Below, one piece after another: positions 44,884 through 53,977 of a stretch of 64,000 nucleotides of DNA. The position numbers and the translations under genes were made by a program. Under the pieces are notes generated by a model. The model was not told where the DNA came from and ran no database searches. It worked only from the letters and a program-made list of their open reading frames with translations. The stretch's first letter is position 1, and every line of letters begins with the position of its first letter. Origin of the DNA: Psychrobacillus sp. OK028 (lineage in GTDB: Bacteria; Bacillota; Bacilli; Bacillales_A; Planococcaceae); assembly GCF_900103605.1 (NCBI RefSeq), contig NZ_FNHY01000003.1:310001-374000 (forward strand). The letters run 5' to 3'.

Positions 44884-45657
44884 ATGGCGCGTTTAGAAGG
44901 AAAGGTAGTAATTATAACAGGTGCAGCAAGTGGGATGGGACTTGCGGGTGCCAAATTATTTGCTAAAGAAGGAGCAAAAGTAGTTGCAACAGATGTTGTA
45001 GTAGATAAATTAGCGGAAAATGTAAATAAAATCGTTGCAAGTGGTGGCGAAGTAATAGCACTTCCGTTAGATGTTTCAAAGCCAGAATCATGGAAAGAAG
45101 TAATTGACAAAACAATTGAAAATTACGGCAAAATTGATGTGCTGGTTAATAATGCTGGAATCCATATAGCTAAAGGTATATTAGAAGCTGAATTAGAGGA
45201 TTGGGAAAAAGTAATGGCTATTAACTCTACGGGAGTATGGTTAGGTATGAAAGCCGTTATTCCCCATATGCAAAAGAATGGTGGGGGTTCGATTGTGAAC
45301 ACTTCTTCCATTGCAGCTATTCTTGGTGGTATTGGTGACGGGCATGGTGCAGCATATAGTGCATCTAAAGGTGCTGTTCGTTCATTGACAAAACATGCCG
45401 CTCAATGGTTCGGTAAAGATAATATCCGTGTGAATTCTGTACATCCGGGGGCAATTTTTACGGGTTTAGCGGAAGCAGTCGGGATTAAGTCGCAAGAAGA
45501 AATGGGTGCACATTACGAAGGTAAATCAGCTTTAAAACCTTATGCGGGAGAATCAATGGATATCGCGAATGCGTATTTATATTTGGCATCTGATGAATCA
45601 AAATACGTAACAGGATTAGAGTTAGTCGTAGACGGTGGATGGACTACTCGCTCTTAA
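44884..45657 (+). CDS. SDR family oxidoreductase (glucose 1-dehydrogenase-like)
   Basis: 257-residue classical SDR: TGAASGMGLAGAKLF, VATDVVVDK, NNAGIH, TSSIAA, YSASKGAVRSL and C-terminal DGGWTTRS. It is related to but clearly diverged from the preceding SDR, 44 bases upstream, and shares its operon and TetR control. An ATG with AGGAGG eight bases upstream starts at 44884. Two paired SDRs may catalyse successive or stereochemically complementary steps, which is inference only. Confidence 0.9.
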   Translation: MARLEGKVVIITGAASGMGLAGAKLFAKEGAKVVATDVVVDKLAENVNKIVASGGEVIALPLDVSKPESWKEVIDKTIENYGKIDVLVNNAGIHIAKGILEAELEDWEKVMAINSTGVWLGMKAVIPHMQKNGGGSIVNTSSIAAILGGIGDGHGAAYSASKGAVRSLTKHAAQWFGKDNIRVNSVHPGAIFTGLAEAVGIKSQEEMGAHYEGKSALKPYAGESMDIANAYLYLASDESKYVTGLELVVDGGWTTRS

Positions 45658-45707
45658 TGGATAGAACAAAATTGTAACAAACGTTAATAGATAAATGTGT
45701 AAATAAG

Positions 45708-45738
45708 GAAAGAGCTTGGAAATAGTTCCAGGCTCTTT
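45708..45738. terminator. Bidirectional terminator after the SDR pair
   Basis: AAAGAGC-TGGAA/TTCCA-GCTCTTT stem, 4-nt loop, with A and T runs, between convergent genes. Confidence 0.75.
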
Positions 45739-45745
45739 TTATATT

Positions 45746-46414
45746 TTAAAACATATGAGGAAATTGCATGATAATTGCTTGTGCTATCATGTCGCTCATT
45801 TCCAAAGCTTCTGCTTCTATTTGGTCAAATACTTTAATATCTTCTTCATAATTTTTTTGAATCATATATACTGCCTCTTGTTTTGTTAATGCGAGATGCT
45901 TATAAAACATTCGCTGCACTTCTGCATTCGTTAAATACGGATTAATATTACTTAAAAAGATTGCAATGTCATCAGCGTTACGATACCACTCTTTTTCTTT
46001 TTCCTCTGCTTTTTTTGTATCTCCTTTTACTGCTGCCGTTACTAGTTCTGCTGCTAATACTAAGTGTTCTTTTATAAGTTCCGCATATTTGTCAGCAATT
46101 TGATCGCCGTAAAAGGGGCGAAGACAATTCCCAAGATCGGTTGCGTTTTGTAAAAGTCGTGCTTGCACAGAAGGTAGATCAGGTAGGTTGAATACAATAC
46201 TTGTGATGGTCATTCTAGTCCAATTGACATGCTCAAGCCAAAGAAGTCGGTTCATGCTTAGAAAATCAACCGCTGCTTTACTTATATAGTAGTGTTGGTC
46301 ATAGCTTGATGATTTGTTCAAAAAGTATCGAACAGGTGCCGTGTATTGAGAATATGGACTTTTATATACAGGATTATGTGGGTTGGAGGAAATTTCATTT
46401 GAGTGAAAATGCAT
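45746..46414 (-). CDS. Conserved helical hypothetical protein of spore-formers
   Basis: 222 residues, soluble and predicted helical, with a four-helix look: LSMNRLLWLEHVNWTRMTITSIV, QARLLQNATDLGNCLRPFYG, LIKEHLVLAAELVTAAVKG and a C-terminal EVQRMFYKHLALTKQEAVYMI. His residues in LEHVNWTR, KEHLV and YKHLALT could form a metal site, as in other four-helix bundle families. Similar proteins in Bacillales are of unknown function and have sometimes been called acetylglutamate kinase-like, which I do not support here. The start has AAAGGAG. Confidence 0.7.
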   Translation of the reverse strand: MHFHSNEISSNPHNPVYKSPYSQYTAPVRYFLNKSSSYDQHYYISKAAVDFLSMNRLLWLEHVNWTRMTITSIVFNLPDLPSVQARLLQNATDLGNCLRPFYGDQIADKYAELIKEHLVLAAELVTAAVKGDTKKAEEKEKEWYRNADDIAIFLSNINPYLTNAEVQRMFYKHLALTKQEAVYMIQKNYEEDIKVFDQIEAEALEMSDMIAQAIIMQFPHMF

Positions 46415-46550
46415 ACTAAGTTCACTCCTTTTTCCCCTAGTTTACGTTAGTTCGTTCATTAATGTGATTCATTGATCTACATATGAAAAATAAGCCCACT
46501 CAATCTAAGAATAGGTGCTAACTTGTAAATATAACCCTTTAGACGAGAAA

Positions 46551-48230
46551 TTACATCTTCTCAGGAACTGGTATACCTAAAAGTCGTAAGGACTCCTTCA
46601 AGACAACAGATACTGTAAATGCGAATGTTAATTTAGAAGATGTCGTTTCATCATCTGCTAGAATTTTTGTGTTAGCATAATATTTATTGAACTGGCGCGC
46701 AAGTAGTAAACTAAACTTCGCAATTTGAGATGGATCCGCATGCTCGAATGCTTTTTCAACAACACGTGGAAAATCCTCGAGTAGCTGGATAATGGTCCAT
46801 GCTTCACCTCCAATAGAAGAAAAGCTGAACGCTTCTGCCTCAAAGTTACCTTTTTGGAGCAATGAACAAATTCTAGCATAGGTATATTGTACATATGGTC
46901 CTGTTTCCCCTTCAAAATTAAGCATTTGTTCCAACGAAAACTCAATATCATTCATACGGTCATTTTTTAAATCATTGAAAATAACTGCTCCAACTCCAAC
47001 TTGCGTTGCTACTTCCTCCTTATTTTCTAAAGTTGGATTTTTTTCATTAATATTATGCTTTGCAGTCTTTATAGCATCGGCGATTACATCGGCAAGCAAG
47101 ATAACTTTACCCTTACGCGTAGACATTTTTTTGCCGTCTTTGAGCATCATCCCAAATGGAACATGTTCTAGCTGTTTAGACCATTCAAACCCCATTTTTT
47201 GTAGTACCGAAAATAATTGCTTGAAGTGAAGCGTTTGTTCATTTCCCACAACATAAAACGTTCTACTCGCTTGATACGTTTGATGACGATACATTGCTGC
47301 TGATAAATCGCGTGTAGCATATAAAGTCGCCCCATCTTTTTTAGTGATCAGACTCGGAGGCATATCTTCGAGTTCTACTACATAAGCACCGTGGGATTCA
47401 ATCAGTAATCCTTTTTCCTTTAAATCGTCAACTACCGTAGTCATTTTATCGTTATAAAAAGCCTCTCCAGCATAAGAATCAAAGTGAACATCCAAAAGCT
47501 CATAGATTAATTGGAACTCCTTTAACGATGCCTCTTTGAACCACTTCCATAAGGATAGAGCCTCTTCATCGCCTTCTTCGAGCGATTTAAAAGCTGCTCG
47601 AGCTTGCTCATTTAATGAGTCATCTTTTTCTGCCATTTCATGAAAATGGACATATATCTTTAATAACTCTTCAATCGGTGCTGCAAGGATTTTCTCTTTG
47701 TTCCCCCATAATTTATAAGCGACTATTAACTTTCCAAATTGTGTACCCCAATCTCCTAGATGATTAATGCGAACAGCTTTGTACCCATTCTTCTCCGCAA
47801 TATTCGCTAAGGAGTTGCCGATTACGGTTGAACGCAAGTGCCCCATTGAAAAAGGCTTTGCTATATTAGGGGAGGAAAAGTCGATCACAATTTTTTCATG
47901 CTTTTTATTTTTACCTCCATACTCCTGTTGATCCGTGGTTATTGCTCGGAGTACTTGGTTTGTAATAAGAGCTTGATCGAGGAAAATATTCACGTATCCA
48001 CTAGCGACTTGAACGCTAGCTATTAATTTATCCTCTAACTTCTTACTTAACTCTAGCGCTATTTGCTGCGGAGCTTTACGCATTTTTTTTGCTAACGTGA
48101 AACAAGGAAAAGCAATATCCCCTAGTTCTTTCTGCTTTGGCTTTTCCAGTAACTGTTCTACTTGTTCAACAGTCCAATCATTTTCTAAAGCATTTGAAAT
48201 GACCGATGCGATTTGATGTGACAGGCTCAT
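46551..48230 (-). CDS. argS: Arginyl-tRNA synthetase ArgS
   Basis: 559-residue class I synthetase attaching arginine to tRNA-Arg. The N-terminal Add-1 domain recognises the tRNA D-loop; the HIGH motif lies in SSPNIAKPFSMGHLRSTVIG (as MGHLRS), and the KMSKS-like region is GKKMSTRKG. The C-terminal anticodon-binding region ends at LGIPVPEKM. The ATG at 48230 follows GGAGGAG and lies just after a T-box leader; a longer in-frame reading would run through the T-box terminator and is discounted. Expression should rise when tRNA-Arg is uncharged. Confidence 0.97.
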   Translation of the reverse strand: MSLSHQIASVISNALENDWTVEQVEQLLEKPKQKELGDIAFPCFTLAKKMRKAPQQIALELSKKLEDKLIASVQVASGYVNIFLDQALITNQVLRAITTDQQEYGGKNKKHEKIVIDFSSPNIAKPFSMGHLRSTVIGNSLANIAEKNGYKAVRINHLGDWGTQFGKLIVAYKLWGNKEKILAAPIEELLKIYVHFHEMAEKDDSLNEQARAAFKSLEEGDEEALSLWKWFKEASLKEFQLIYELLDVHFDSYAGEAFYNDKMTTVVDDLKEKGLLIESHGAYVVELEDMPPSLITKKDGATLYATRDLSAAMYRHQTYQASRTFYVVGNEQTLHFKQLFSVLQKMGFEWSKQLEHVPFGMMLKDGKKMSTRKGKVILLADVIADAIKTAKHNINEKNPTLENKEEVATQVGVGAVIFNDLKNDRMNDIEFSLEQMLNFEGETGPYVQYTYARICSLLQKGNFEAEAFSFSSIGGEAWTIIQLLEDFPRVVEKAFEHADPSQIAKFSLLLARQFNKYYANTKILADDETTSSKLTFAFTVSVVLKESLRLLGIPVPEKM

Positions 48231-48476
48231 TTTTTCTCCTCCAATATAAAAAGCCCTCGTCTCTATAAAAGAGACGAGAGCTAAATTCCCGTGGTACCAC
48301 TCTAGTTGCCACAAATGTGACCGCTTTTACGTTTGTAACGAGGTGTCTTCCCCGATTTTCCCTACTAGGCTTCAGGACATTTCTCCAAAGTGCGCTTCAT
48401 CGATTCTTTGTGTATTAGGCTCCCACCATCCCTAACTCGCTTCCCAGCTTCGTATCGACTACTCTCTTCTTCAACG
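48231..48476 (-). promoter_or_regulatory. T-box riboswitch upstream of argS
   Basis: The minus strand carries the T-box core AGAGTGGTACCACGG (48289-48303) and a terminator hairpin CTCTCGTCTC/GAGACGAGGG with T5 (48248-48282). In the specifier loop, bounded by the helix TCGAT/ATCGA, the 3' side reads TGAAGCGCAC; CGC followed by A (48392-48394) is the likely specifier and encodes Arg, matching the gene. Uncharged tRNA-Arg would stabilise the antiterminator and allow argS transcription. Confidence 0.92.
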
Positions 48477-48481
48477 AATTT

Positions 48482-48510
48482 ATCATATAATGATTTTACA
48501 TATCGTACAA
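48482..48510 (-). promoter_or_regulatory. Promoter of the argS T-box transcript
   Basis: TTGTAC and TATGAT on the minus strand are 17 bases apart, placing the start near 48475. An overlapping TTGACA-17-TACGAT lies about 20 bases upstream and is an alternative. Confidence 0.65.
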
Positions 48511-48809
48511 AAAGTTCAGTCAATTGTCAATATCAAATCTCCTCTTATAAAAGGGAATACATTTACAATTCGAGCAACTTCGTAAATTAAAGTCCTTGTC
48601 GCCCAAAAGTATAGGAAATGAATATTTAAAGTGGTGCAAGAGTTAGCCCGATTCCTAGAATATAAGAATTGCGATACCTCTATTTCATTTTATTTTATTC
48701 ATTATTACTATTATTAGTAAAATTACAACATTATTCTTTTATATTGTTTCGTCTGGAACACTAATATATAATGGTCACTATTCCTAAGAAAAAGAACTTA
48801 AATTATTAT

Positions 48810-48882
48810 CCTTGTATAATATCAGTTTGATTTGGTCTGATAGTTTCTACCCGGCAGCCACTAACAATGCCGGACTACAAGG
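48810..48882 (+). promoter_or_regulatory. Purine riboswitch aptamer, guanine class
   Basis: P1 is CCTTGTA/TACAAGG; P2 contains ATCAG/CTGAT; P3 is CCGGCA/TGCCGG. The conserved GTTTCTACC joins P2 to P3 and the last junction reads GGACTAC, where the C at the discriminating position indicates guanine/hypoxanthine rather than adenine (which has GATTA). It precedes a nucleoside transporter gene and a terminator, so purine binding should turn transport off. Confidence 0.88.
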
Positions 48883-48972
48883 AAGTGTGAAATAAAGAGA
48901 AGAATAAGTACGGTGAAACGAATTAATTTCCTAACTAAAAGATCTATATTTAATCTTTTCTGCGTATAAATA

Positions 48973-49044
48973 AAAAACTCTTATTATTTCATACTTTCTG
49001 TCTGGTGGCTGAAGGTATGCATGAATAAGAGTTTTTATTTTGGG
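48973..49044 (+). terminator. Riboswitch expression-platform terminator
   Basis: ACTCTTATT/AATAAGAGT outer stem with an inner CATACTTT/AAGGTATG stem, followed by TTTTTATTTT. It ends before the transporter's ribosome site. Confidence 0.8.
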
Positions 49045-49068
49045 GAAAATACAGTTGGAGATGATAAA

Positions 49069-50262
49069 ATGTTTTTTTTAATAAATATACTGGGCATATT
49101 TGTTGTCCTTGGTCTCGTTTACCTTTGTTCACCAGAAAAACGGAAAATTAGATGGCGCTCTATCCTTAGCTTGCTCATTGCTGAGTTGCTTATTACCTGG
49201 TTTATGTTATCGACTACAATAGGAACATGGACGATTAATAAAATTACTTCCTTTTTTACATGGTTGGTATCATCCGCAAATGCAGGAATCTCATTTGCCT
49301 TTCCTTCTGTAATGGCGAATGAAACCGTTGATTTTTTCTTTAGCGCTTTACTGCCTATTATTTTCATTGTGACTTTCTTCGATATTTTATCTTATTTCGG
49401 AATTATGACATGGATCATTGATAAAGTGGGATGGGTCATTTCGAAAATTTCTGGATTGCCAAAGCTGGAAAGTTTCTTCTCAATTCAGATGATGTTCCTT
49501 GGTAATACGGAAGCTTTGGCTGTTATCCGTCAACAGCTGGTCGTTCTTAAAGACCATCGCCTTTTAACGTTCGGAATCATGAGCATGAGCAGTGTCAGTG
49601 GTTCGATTATTGGGGCCTATTTATCGATGGTTCCTGCCGAGTACGTATTTGCAGCAATTCCTTTAAACTGTTTAAATGCCCTGTTACTTGCAAGTATTTT
49701 AAATCCTATAGAGGTTAGCAAAGAAGAAGATATTGTTTACGTTCCTCCTAAAGAAGAACGTCAAGATTTCTTTTCTACCATCTCCAACAGTATGCTTATC
49801 GGGATGAAAATGGTTATTGTAATTTTAGCGATGGTAATCGGGTATGTGGCATTAACTACCGCTCTTAATGGAATGCTAGGTTTCTTTATAGATGGTTTGA
49901 CAATCGAAAAGATTTTCGGTGTCATTTTCTTCCCGTTTGCCGTCTTGCTTGGATTAGGTATCCAAGATGCGATGTATGTTGCTTCGTTAATGGGGATTAA
50001 ACTCTCGACAAACGAATTTGTGGCCATGATGGACTTAAAAAACCATCTCCAAGACTTAAATCCACATACAATCGCCGTTGCTGTCACTTTCTTGACCTCA
50101 TTCGCCAACTTTAGTACAGTCGGCATGATTTATGGCACATATAACTCCACTTTAGGTGAAGAACGTTCTAAAATCATCGGTAAAAATGTATGGAAACTAT
50201 TAGTCAGCGGAATGGCTGTATCCTTGCTAAGTGCGATGCTTGTAGGATTGTTCGTTTGGTAA
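49069..50262 (+). CDS. nupG: NupC/CNT family nucleoside transporter (NupG-like)
   Basis: 397-residue concentrative nucleoside transporter with about ten membrane segments. CNT signatures are seen: FFSALLPIIFIVTFFDILSY, FLGNTEALAVIRQQL (the FxGQTEAP-like motif) and SSVSGSIIGAYLSMV, plus SFANFSTVGMIYG late. The ATG at 49069 is eight bases after GGAG; the frame upstream overlaps the riboswitch terminator and is not coding. With guanine-type riboswitch control the likely substrates are purine nucleosides (guanosine, inosine), as for B. subtilis NupG (YxjA). Confidence 0.92.
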   Translation: MFFLINILGIFVVLGLVYLCSPEKRKIRWRSILSLLIAELLITWFMLSTTIGTWTINKITSFFTWLVSSANAGISFAFPSVMANETVDFFFSALLPIIFIVTFFDILSYFGIMTWIIDKVGWVISKISGLPKLESFFSIQMMFLGNTEALAVIRQQLVVLKDHRLLTFGIMSMSSVSGSIIGAYLSMVPAEYVFAAIPLNCLNALLLASILNPIEVSKEEDIVYVPPKEERQDFFSTISNSMLIGMKMVIVILAMVIGYVALTTALNGMLGFFIDGLTIEKIFGVIFFPFAVLLGLGIQDAMYVASLMGIKLSTNEFVAMMDLKNHLQDLNPHTIAVAVTFLTSFANFSTVGMIYGTYNSTLGEERSKIIGKNVWKLLVSGMAVSLLSAMLVGLFVW

Positions 50263-50339
50263 CATACCAGTGATACAAGCTGTTACTGATTCATTATAAA
50301 TAAGTGATCAGTACACTACTTAAGGAAGCCACTCAAAAC

Positions 50340-50383
50340 AAAAGAAGCTAACAGCCTTTATGCACAAGGGGTTAGCTTCTTTT
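50340..50383 (+). terminator. Terminator of the nucleoside transporter gene
   Basis: AAAAGAAGCTAAC/GTTAGCTTCTTTT stem with an 18-nt loop; T-rich tail. Confidence 0.8.
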
Positions 50384-50535
50384 CTCTTTAAACGGACTTT
50401 TTCTGTGACCTCACTTAAAAACATTATGAAATTAGTTCCATTAAATAAATTTTCAAATGTAAATTTGATGAAAAACCCAAACCTCGAATAGAACAAACCC
50501 TATTTAGTCATATTAACTACAAAGGAGATGATATT

Positions 50536-50766
50536 ATGCCACGAAGAAGTGACAATCAACATGTGAAAGCGACTCCACATTTTGATAGTGAAAGGGAAAA
50601 TATTATAAATAATCCTACCTCAACAGCTGGGGCAAAGGTAGGAATTCAATTTGAAGCAAAAGAGGAGTTTGGTCAGGAAGGAAATCCATACAATTATATG
50701 CCGAAACCAGACAAAGAAATGAAAGCATTTACGAAACTAACAGAAGGTAAAAAAGTAGAAAAATAA
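50536..50766 (+). CDS. Small hydrophilic protein, 76 aa
   Basis: Strongly hydrophilic, lysine- and glutamate-rich, probably unstructured: MPRRSDNQHVKATPHFDSE, then a GAKVGIQFEAKEEFGQEGN segment and a KPDKEMKAF tail. AAGGAG lies eight bases before the ATG and a terminator follows the stop, so it is a real transcription unit. It has the feel of small sporulation or stress proteins of Bacillales, but I cannot assign a family. Convergent with the permease gene. Confidence 0.7.
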   Translation: MPRRSDNQHVKATPHFDSERENIINNPTSTAGAKVGIQFEAKEEFGQEGNPYNYMPKPDKEMKAFTKLTEGKKVEK

Positions 50767-50767
50767 T

Positions 50768-50803
50768 AAAAACTATAGAGTCTTCTCTATAGTTTTTATT
50801 TTT
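50768..50803. terminator. Bidirectional terminator
   Basis: AAAACTATAGAG/CTCTATAGTTTT with a 4-nt loop and T/A runs on both sides; ends the small hydrophilic gene and the Opp-like operon. Confidence 0.85.
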
Positions 50804-51815
50804 CTTTATAAAGTAACTGTATTTTTTCTTTTAATTGTTTTTGATTCCATTCAACTGTTTTATCAGAGACAAATAAAACCTTCTTGCGTTTCGGTATTTT
50901 CACTTGACCACTTACCGCTCTTGTATACCCTTCTATCATCGCAGCAATTGCTAAAATGACAAGCGCAAAGCAAATAGCTGGCCCAAGTGGTAACCAAGGA
51001 ACTCCTTGCAAATAGCGGAAAGAAGATCCAAAAAGCCCAGCCCATTCATAAGCAATCGAATTAGGAGGATCACCCATCATTGGATCATAGCTGACATCTG
51101 TTCCTCCGATATACAATTGTAAAAGTCCTAAATGAGTGAAGACGACTAATGTTTCCACGACCTGCTGTCCATATAAGACAAATAGCTTTTCTCGCATCAT
51201 TGGGAAGAGATGTCTGGTAATAATTCGGCTCTTGCTTGCACCAAGTGTTCTCGATGCTAGAATATATTCCTGCTGGTATAACAAGTTCGCTTCATTTCCG
51301 ATAAGAGAAGCAACAATCGGAACCGTAATAATGGCCATTAATGCTACTTGAATAACTATACGCTCCCAGACAGTTGTGGAGAAGCCTTCCATTGGCTCCC
51401 ATAACACAGGATAGAGCATTAAATAAGAGAAAATAGTCATCGGTACATAATGAAGAGGATCGATGAAACTATTAATCGTAGTACGACGTTTTTGCCAATA
51501 GGTCCCGATTACAAATCCCAAGGGTACAGCTATTAGCATTCGTACTGCAGCGACACCCATTGCTGAAATAATCGTATATTTTGCTCCTAGCATAATTTTA
51601 GCGAACATATCATAGCCATACTGATCGGTCCCTAACGGATGAATCCAGCTTGGAGAAAGCGGTGCAGCCTCTATTACTCGCCCTTTTTCCATTAAAAAAT
51701 AGGTTTGTTTCGGATCTGAACCATTTATCCATTCAAAAACAAAGCTTCCGATAAGAAAGAAAGTCAGTATAAGAAATCCGATGACAAAATAAGGTTGCTT
51801 CCATAACAATTTCAC
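50796..51815 (-). CDS. Opp/Dpp-type ABC transporter permease (C subunit-like)
   Basis: 339 residues; GTG start at 51815 is eight bases after GGAGGT and overlaps the preceding stop as GTGA. The N-terminal helix FVIGFLILTFFLIGSF is followed by an extracellular segment containing SWIHPLGTDQYGYDMFAKIMLGAKYT (positions about 58-84), characteristic of OppC/DppC. The EAA-like coupling loop EYILASRTLGASKSRIITRHLFP is near residue 190. Forms a peptide- or nickel-type import pore with the adjacent B-type permease. No ATPase or binding protein gene is present here. Confidence 0.9.
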   Translation of the reverse strand: MKLLWKQPYFVIGFLILTFFLIGSFVFEWINGSDPKQTYFLMEKGRVIEAAPLSPSWIHPLGTDQYGYDMFAKIMLGAKYTIISAMGVAAVRMLIAVPLGFVIGTYWQKRRTTINSFIDPLHYVPMTIFSYLMLYPVLWEPMEGFSTTVWERIVIQVALMAIITVPIVASLIGNEANLLYQQEYILASRTLGASKSRIITRHLFPMMREKLFVLYGQQVVETLVVFTHLGLLQLYIGGTDVSYDPMMGDPPNSIAYEWAGLFGSSFRYLQGVPWLPLGPAICFALVILAIAAMIEGYTRAVSGQVKIPKRKKVLFVSDKTVEWNQKQLKEKIQLLYKEK

Positions 51816-52651
51816 AATGTAGCACCTCCACGGCTTGTCCGACGTAAAAAGTACCACTCAAAAAAGCTATACACTATGAACACTGGGAGGAAAAAGCTAC
51901 AAACAGTTATTAAAAATAACTCTCCAGTCAAATGCTCACTTAAGTGAAACATAATACCCGGCATGTTGAACATTCGTTCCAGGATGAATAAATTGGACAA
52001 CATAAACCACATCGTTTTTTTGGATTGAAAGAAAATACTAATAATAGCATTACGAAAAATATGTATAAGTAAAATGATAACTTTATTAAATCCGAGAGAT
52101 CTAGCGAGTTCTACATATAATTTTCTTTCTTCTGCTTCAAACGTAAGCATACTTAATCGATAAAGCTGAACCATTGGCAAAATCATCAAACAAAAAACTG
52201 GTAGTAGATAGATTTTTTCTCCACCAGTGGACGCAATTCGCATAAAAACCCCAGTATGTCTATGAACCAGAATAACAAGTAATTGGATAAGCAAAATAAC
52301 TAAAATATCAGGTAATGATTCCAAAAAGAAAAACAATGTTTTGATTCGCTGTCGTGCACGTTCCTTAAAAAGCATGGTCATTACTGTGAAGGATAAAGCA
52401 AAAAAAACAGAAACAAGAAGTGCTAGAAATAATATTTCTAATGAATAGAAGATAGATTCGCCAATATAACTGCTAAAATATGTATCTAGAAAATGATTCA
52501 GTGGAAAAATTACAAGTAAATGCTCCCCATATTCTCTCCACCAAAACTCCCCTTTCTGAAAACCATTAATAAGAATTGGCAAACCACTTATAAGCAGAAT
52601 TCCGATGAATGCAACAGCTAATTGGAGCATCCAGTGCATAAAATGTTTCAC
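51812..52651 (-). CDS. Opp/Dpp-type ABC transporter permease (B subunit-like, short)
   Basis: 279 residues, GTG start after GGGGGAG. About six hydrophobic segments; the coupling loop is ERKLYVELARSLGFNKVIILLIHIFRNA (from about 172), matching OppB-type permeases. Shorter than the usual 305-330 residues, and it lacks the long extracellular domain seen in E. coli OppB. It is coupled to the C-type permease. Neither a binding protein nor ATPases are adjacent, so those must be supplied from elsewhere, or the pair is a partial operon. Confidence 0.85.
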   Translation of the reverse strand: MKHFMHWMLQLAVAFIGILLISGLPILINGFQKGEFWWREYGEHLLVIFPLNHFLDTYFSSYIGESIFYSLEILFLALLVSVFFALSFTVMTMLFKERARQRIKTLFFFLESLPDILVILLIQLLVILVHRHTGVFMRIASTGGEKIYLLPVFCLMILPMVQLYRLSMLTFEAEERKLYVELARSLGFNKVIILLIHIFRNAIISIFFQSKKTMWFMLSNLFILERMFNMPGIMFHLSEHLTGELFLITVCSFFLPVFIVYSFFEWYFLRRTSRGGATL

Positions 52652-52803
52652 AAAACTCCCCCTGCTGCCTGCAAGCTATGATGAAATAATCATAACATAT
52701 CGAAAACGAAAAATAGATTATTTTTTGTAAATTCTAAAATAAATTGGAAATAGAAAAAGCAAAACTTCATGCTAAAAATTATAGATTAATCCTTGAAAAA
52801 CAA

Positions 52804-53622
52804 CTAATATTGGCGAACTTCTACCACACCATTTATTGCTACGAAAGCATTTATGTCAATCGTCTTAATGAGTGTTCTAAGTTCAGGTTCTTCCAACCTG
52901 TTTATAACACAGAAAACTATTTCAACACTTTCTTTGGTTTTTCCACCCTCACCAATTATATATGTAACACCACGATCAAAACGTGATTGAATTGCGTCAC
53001 CAATTTTACGTGAATTGTTGCTAATGATCATAATATTTTTGGATTCGTCAAAGCCAGCTTGTACCATGTCTATTACCTTCATAGCAATAAAATAAGCTAT
53101 AGCCGAACATAAAGCACCCCTCAATCCATAGATTAACATGGCGAATGAGAATATTAACACATTAATACTCATAATCACTTCCCCCACAGATAAAGGGAAT
53201 TTCTTTGCAATTAGTATAGCTAAAATTTCTGTACCATCTAGAGCGCCACCTTTTCGTAAAACAATGCCAACTCCTAAACCGATCATAATACCTCCTAATA
53301 CTGCAACTAACATGGTATCCCCAGAAATAATAGTTGGAATGTGGTGCAATAAGCTAGTAGCAATGGACAATACAGAGATGCCAATTACTGAACTAAAGGC
53401 GAATGACTTTCCAAGTTCCTTATATCCAATGAATACAAACGGAATATTTAAAATGAATAGGAATAAGCTTAACGAGAATCCTGTTAAATGAGAGAACAAG
53501 ATAGATATACCAGTAATTCCTCCATCAATTAGATTGTTTGGAATTAATACAGCTTCTAGACCGATAGCTGTAATAAGTGCTCCAACAATAATAAACAAGA
53601 CACGACTAACTCTTTCAAACAT
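52804..53622 (-). CDS. YitT family membrane protein with DUF2179 domain
   Basis: 272 residues. Five or six membrane helices starting VLFIIVGALITAIGLEAVLIPN, with the DGGITGISIL and GGALDGTEILA motifs of the YitT (DUF161) family, followed by a cytoplasmic DUF2179 domain ending LRTLIKTIDINAFVAINGVVEVRQY-like (positions about 222-272). The family has no established function. No strong ribosome site is visible before the ATG. A shorter YitT relative lies at 57593-58171. Confidence 0.9.
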   Translation of the reverse strand: MFERVSRVLFIIVGALITAIGLEAVLIPNNLIDGGITGISILFSHLTGFSLSLFLFILNIPFVFIGYKELGKSFAFSSVIGISVLSIATSLLHHIPTIISGDTMLVAVLGGIMIGLGVGIVLRKGGALDGTEILAILIAKKFPLSVGEVIMSINVLIFSFAMLIYGLRGALCSAIAYFIAMKVIDMVQAGFDESKNIMIISNNSRKIGDAIQSRFDRGVTYIIGEGGKTKESVEIVFCVINRLEEPELRTLIKTIDINAFVAINGVVEVRQY

Positions 53623-53942
53623 ACTAATAGTACGACTATTTTTAAATTCCAGGTTAAACTCAACTCCCTAATTTGCTTGCTCTTAAACATTATGAACCGG
53701 CATTTAAAGTCTCTTATCTCAGAGTAATCTTACAATTACTAGAAAAATCAATTTCGATTTTATACTAATATATATATGTTGAGTGAACGACATGTTATGC
53801 TATTTCTTCCTACATATGAAATAAAACTGCATAACTAACAAGAGATTATACTTCGAAAAACACCTGATTATAAACATGGAACAACCTCAGTAAAAATTCA
53901 ATTAACTAATATAAATGAAATTTTAACTAATGAGAAAGATAA
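53623..53942. other. Non-coding gap
   Basis: No gene seen. It should hold the promoters of the YitT gene and of the ferritin-like gene. Confidence 0.4.
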
Positions 53943-53977
53943 AAGTCCACTAGGCTATTTCGACGCCTTGTGGACTT
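53943..53977 (+). terminator. Hairpin upstream of the ferritin-like gene
   Basis: AAGTCCAC-AGGC/GCCT-GTGGACTT stem with a 9-nt loop and a moderately T-rich tail. It is about 80 bases before the start codon, so it may attenuate that gene. Confidence 0.55.

Noticed and set aside
48230-48314. 28-codon N-terminal extension of ArgS
   Set aside because: It would be translated through the T-box terminator and has no ribosome site; the normal ArgS start is at 48230.
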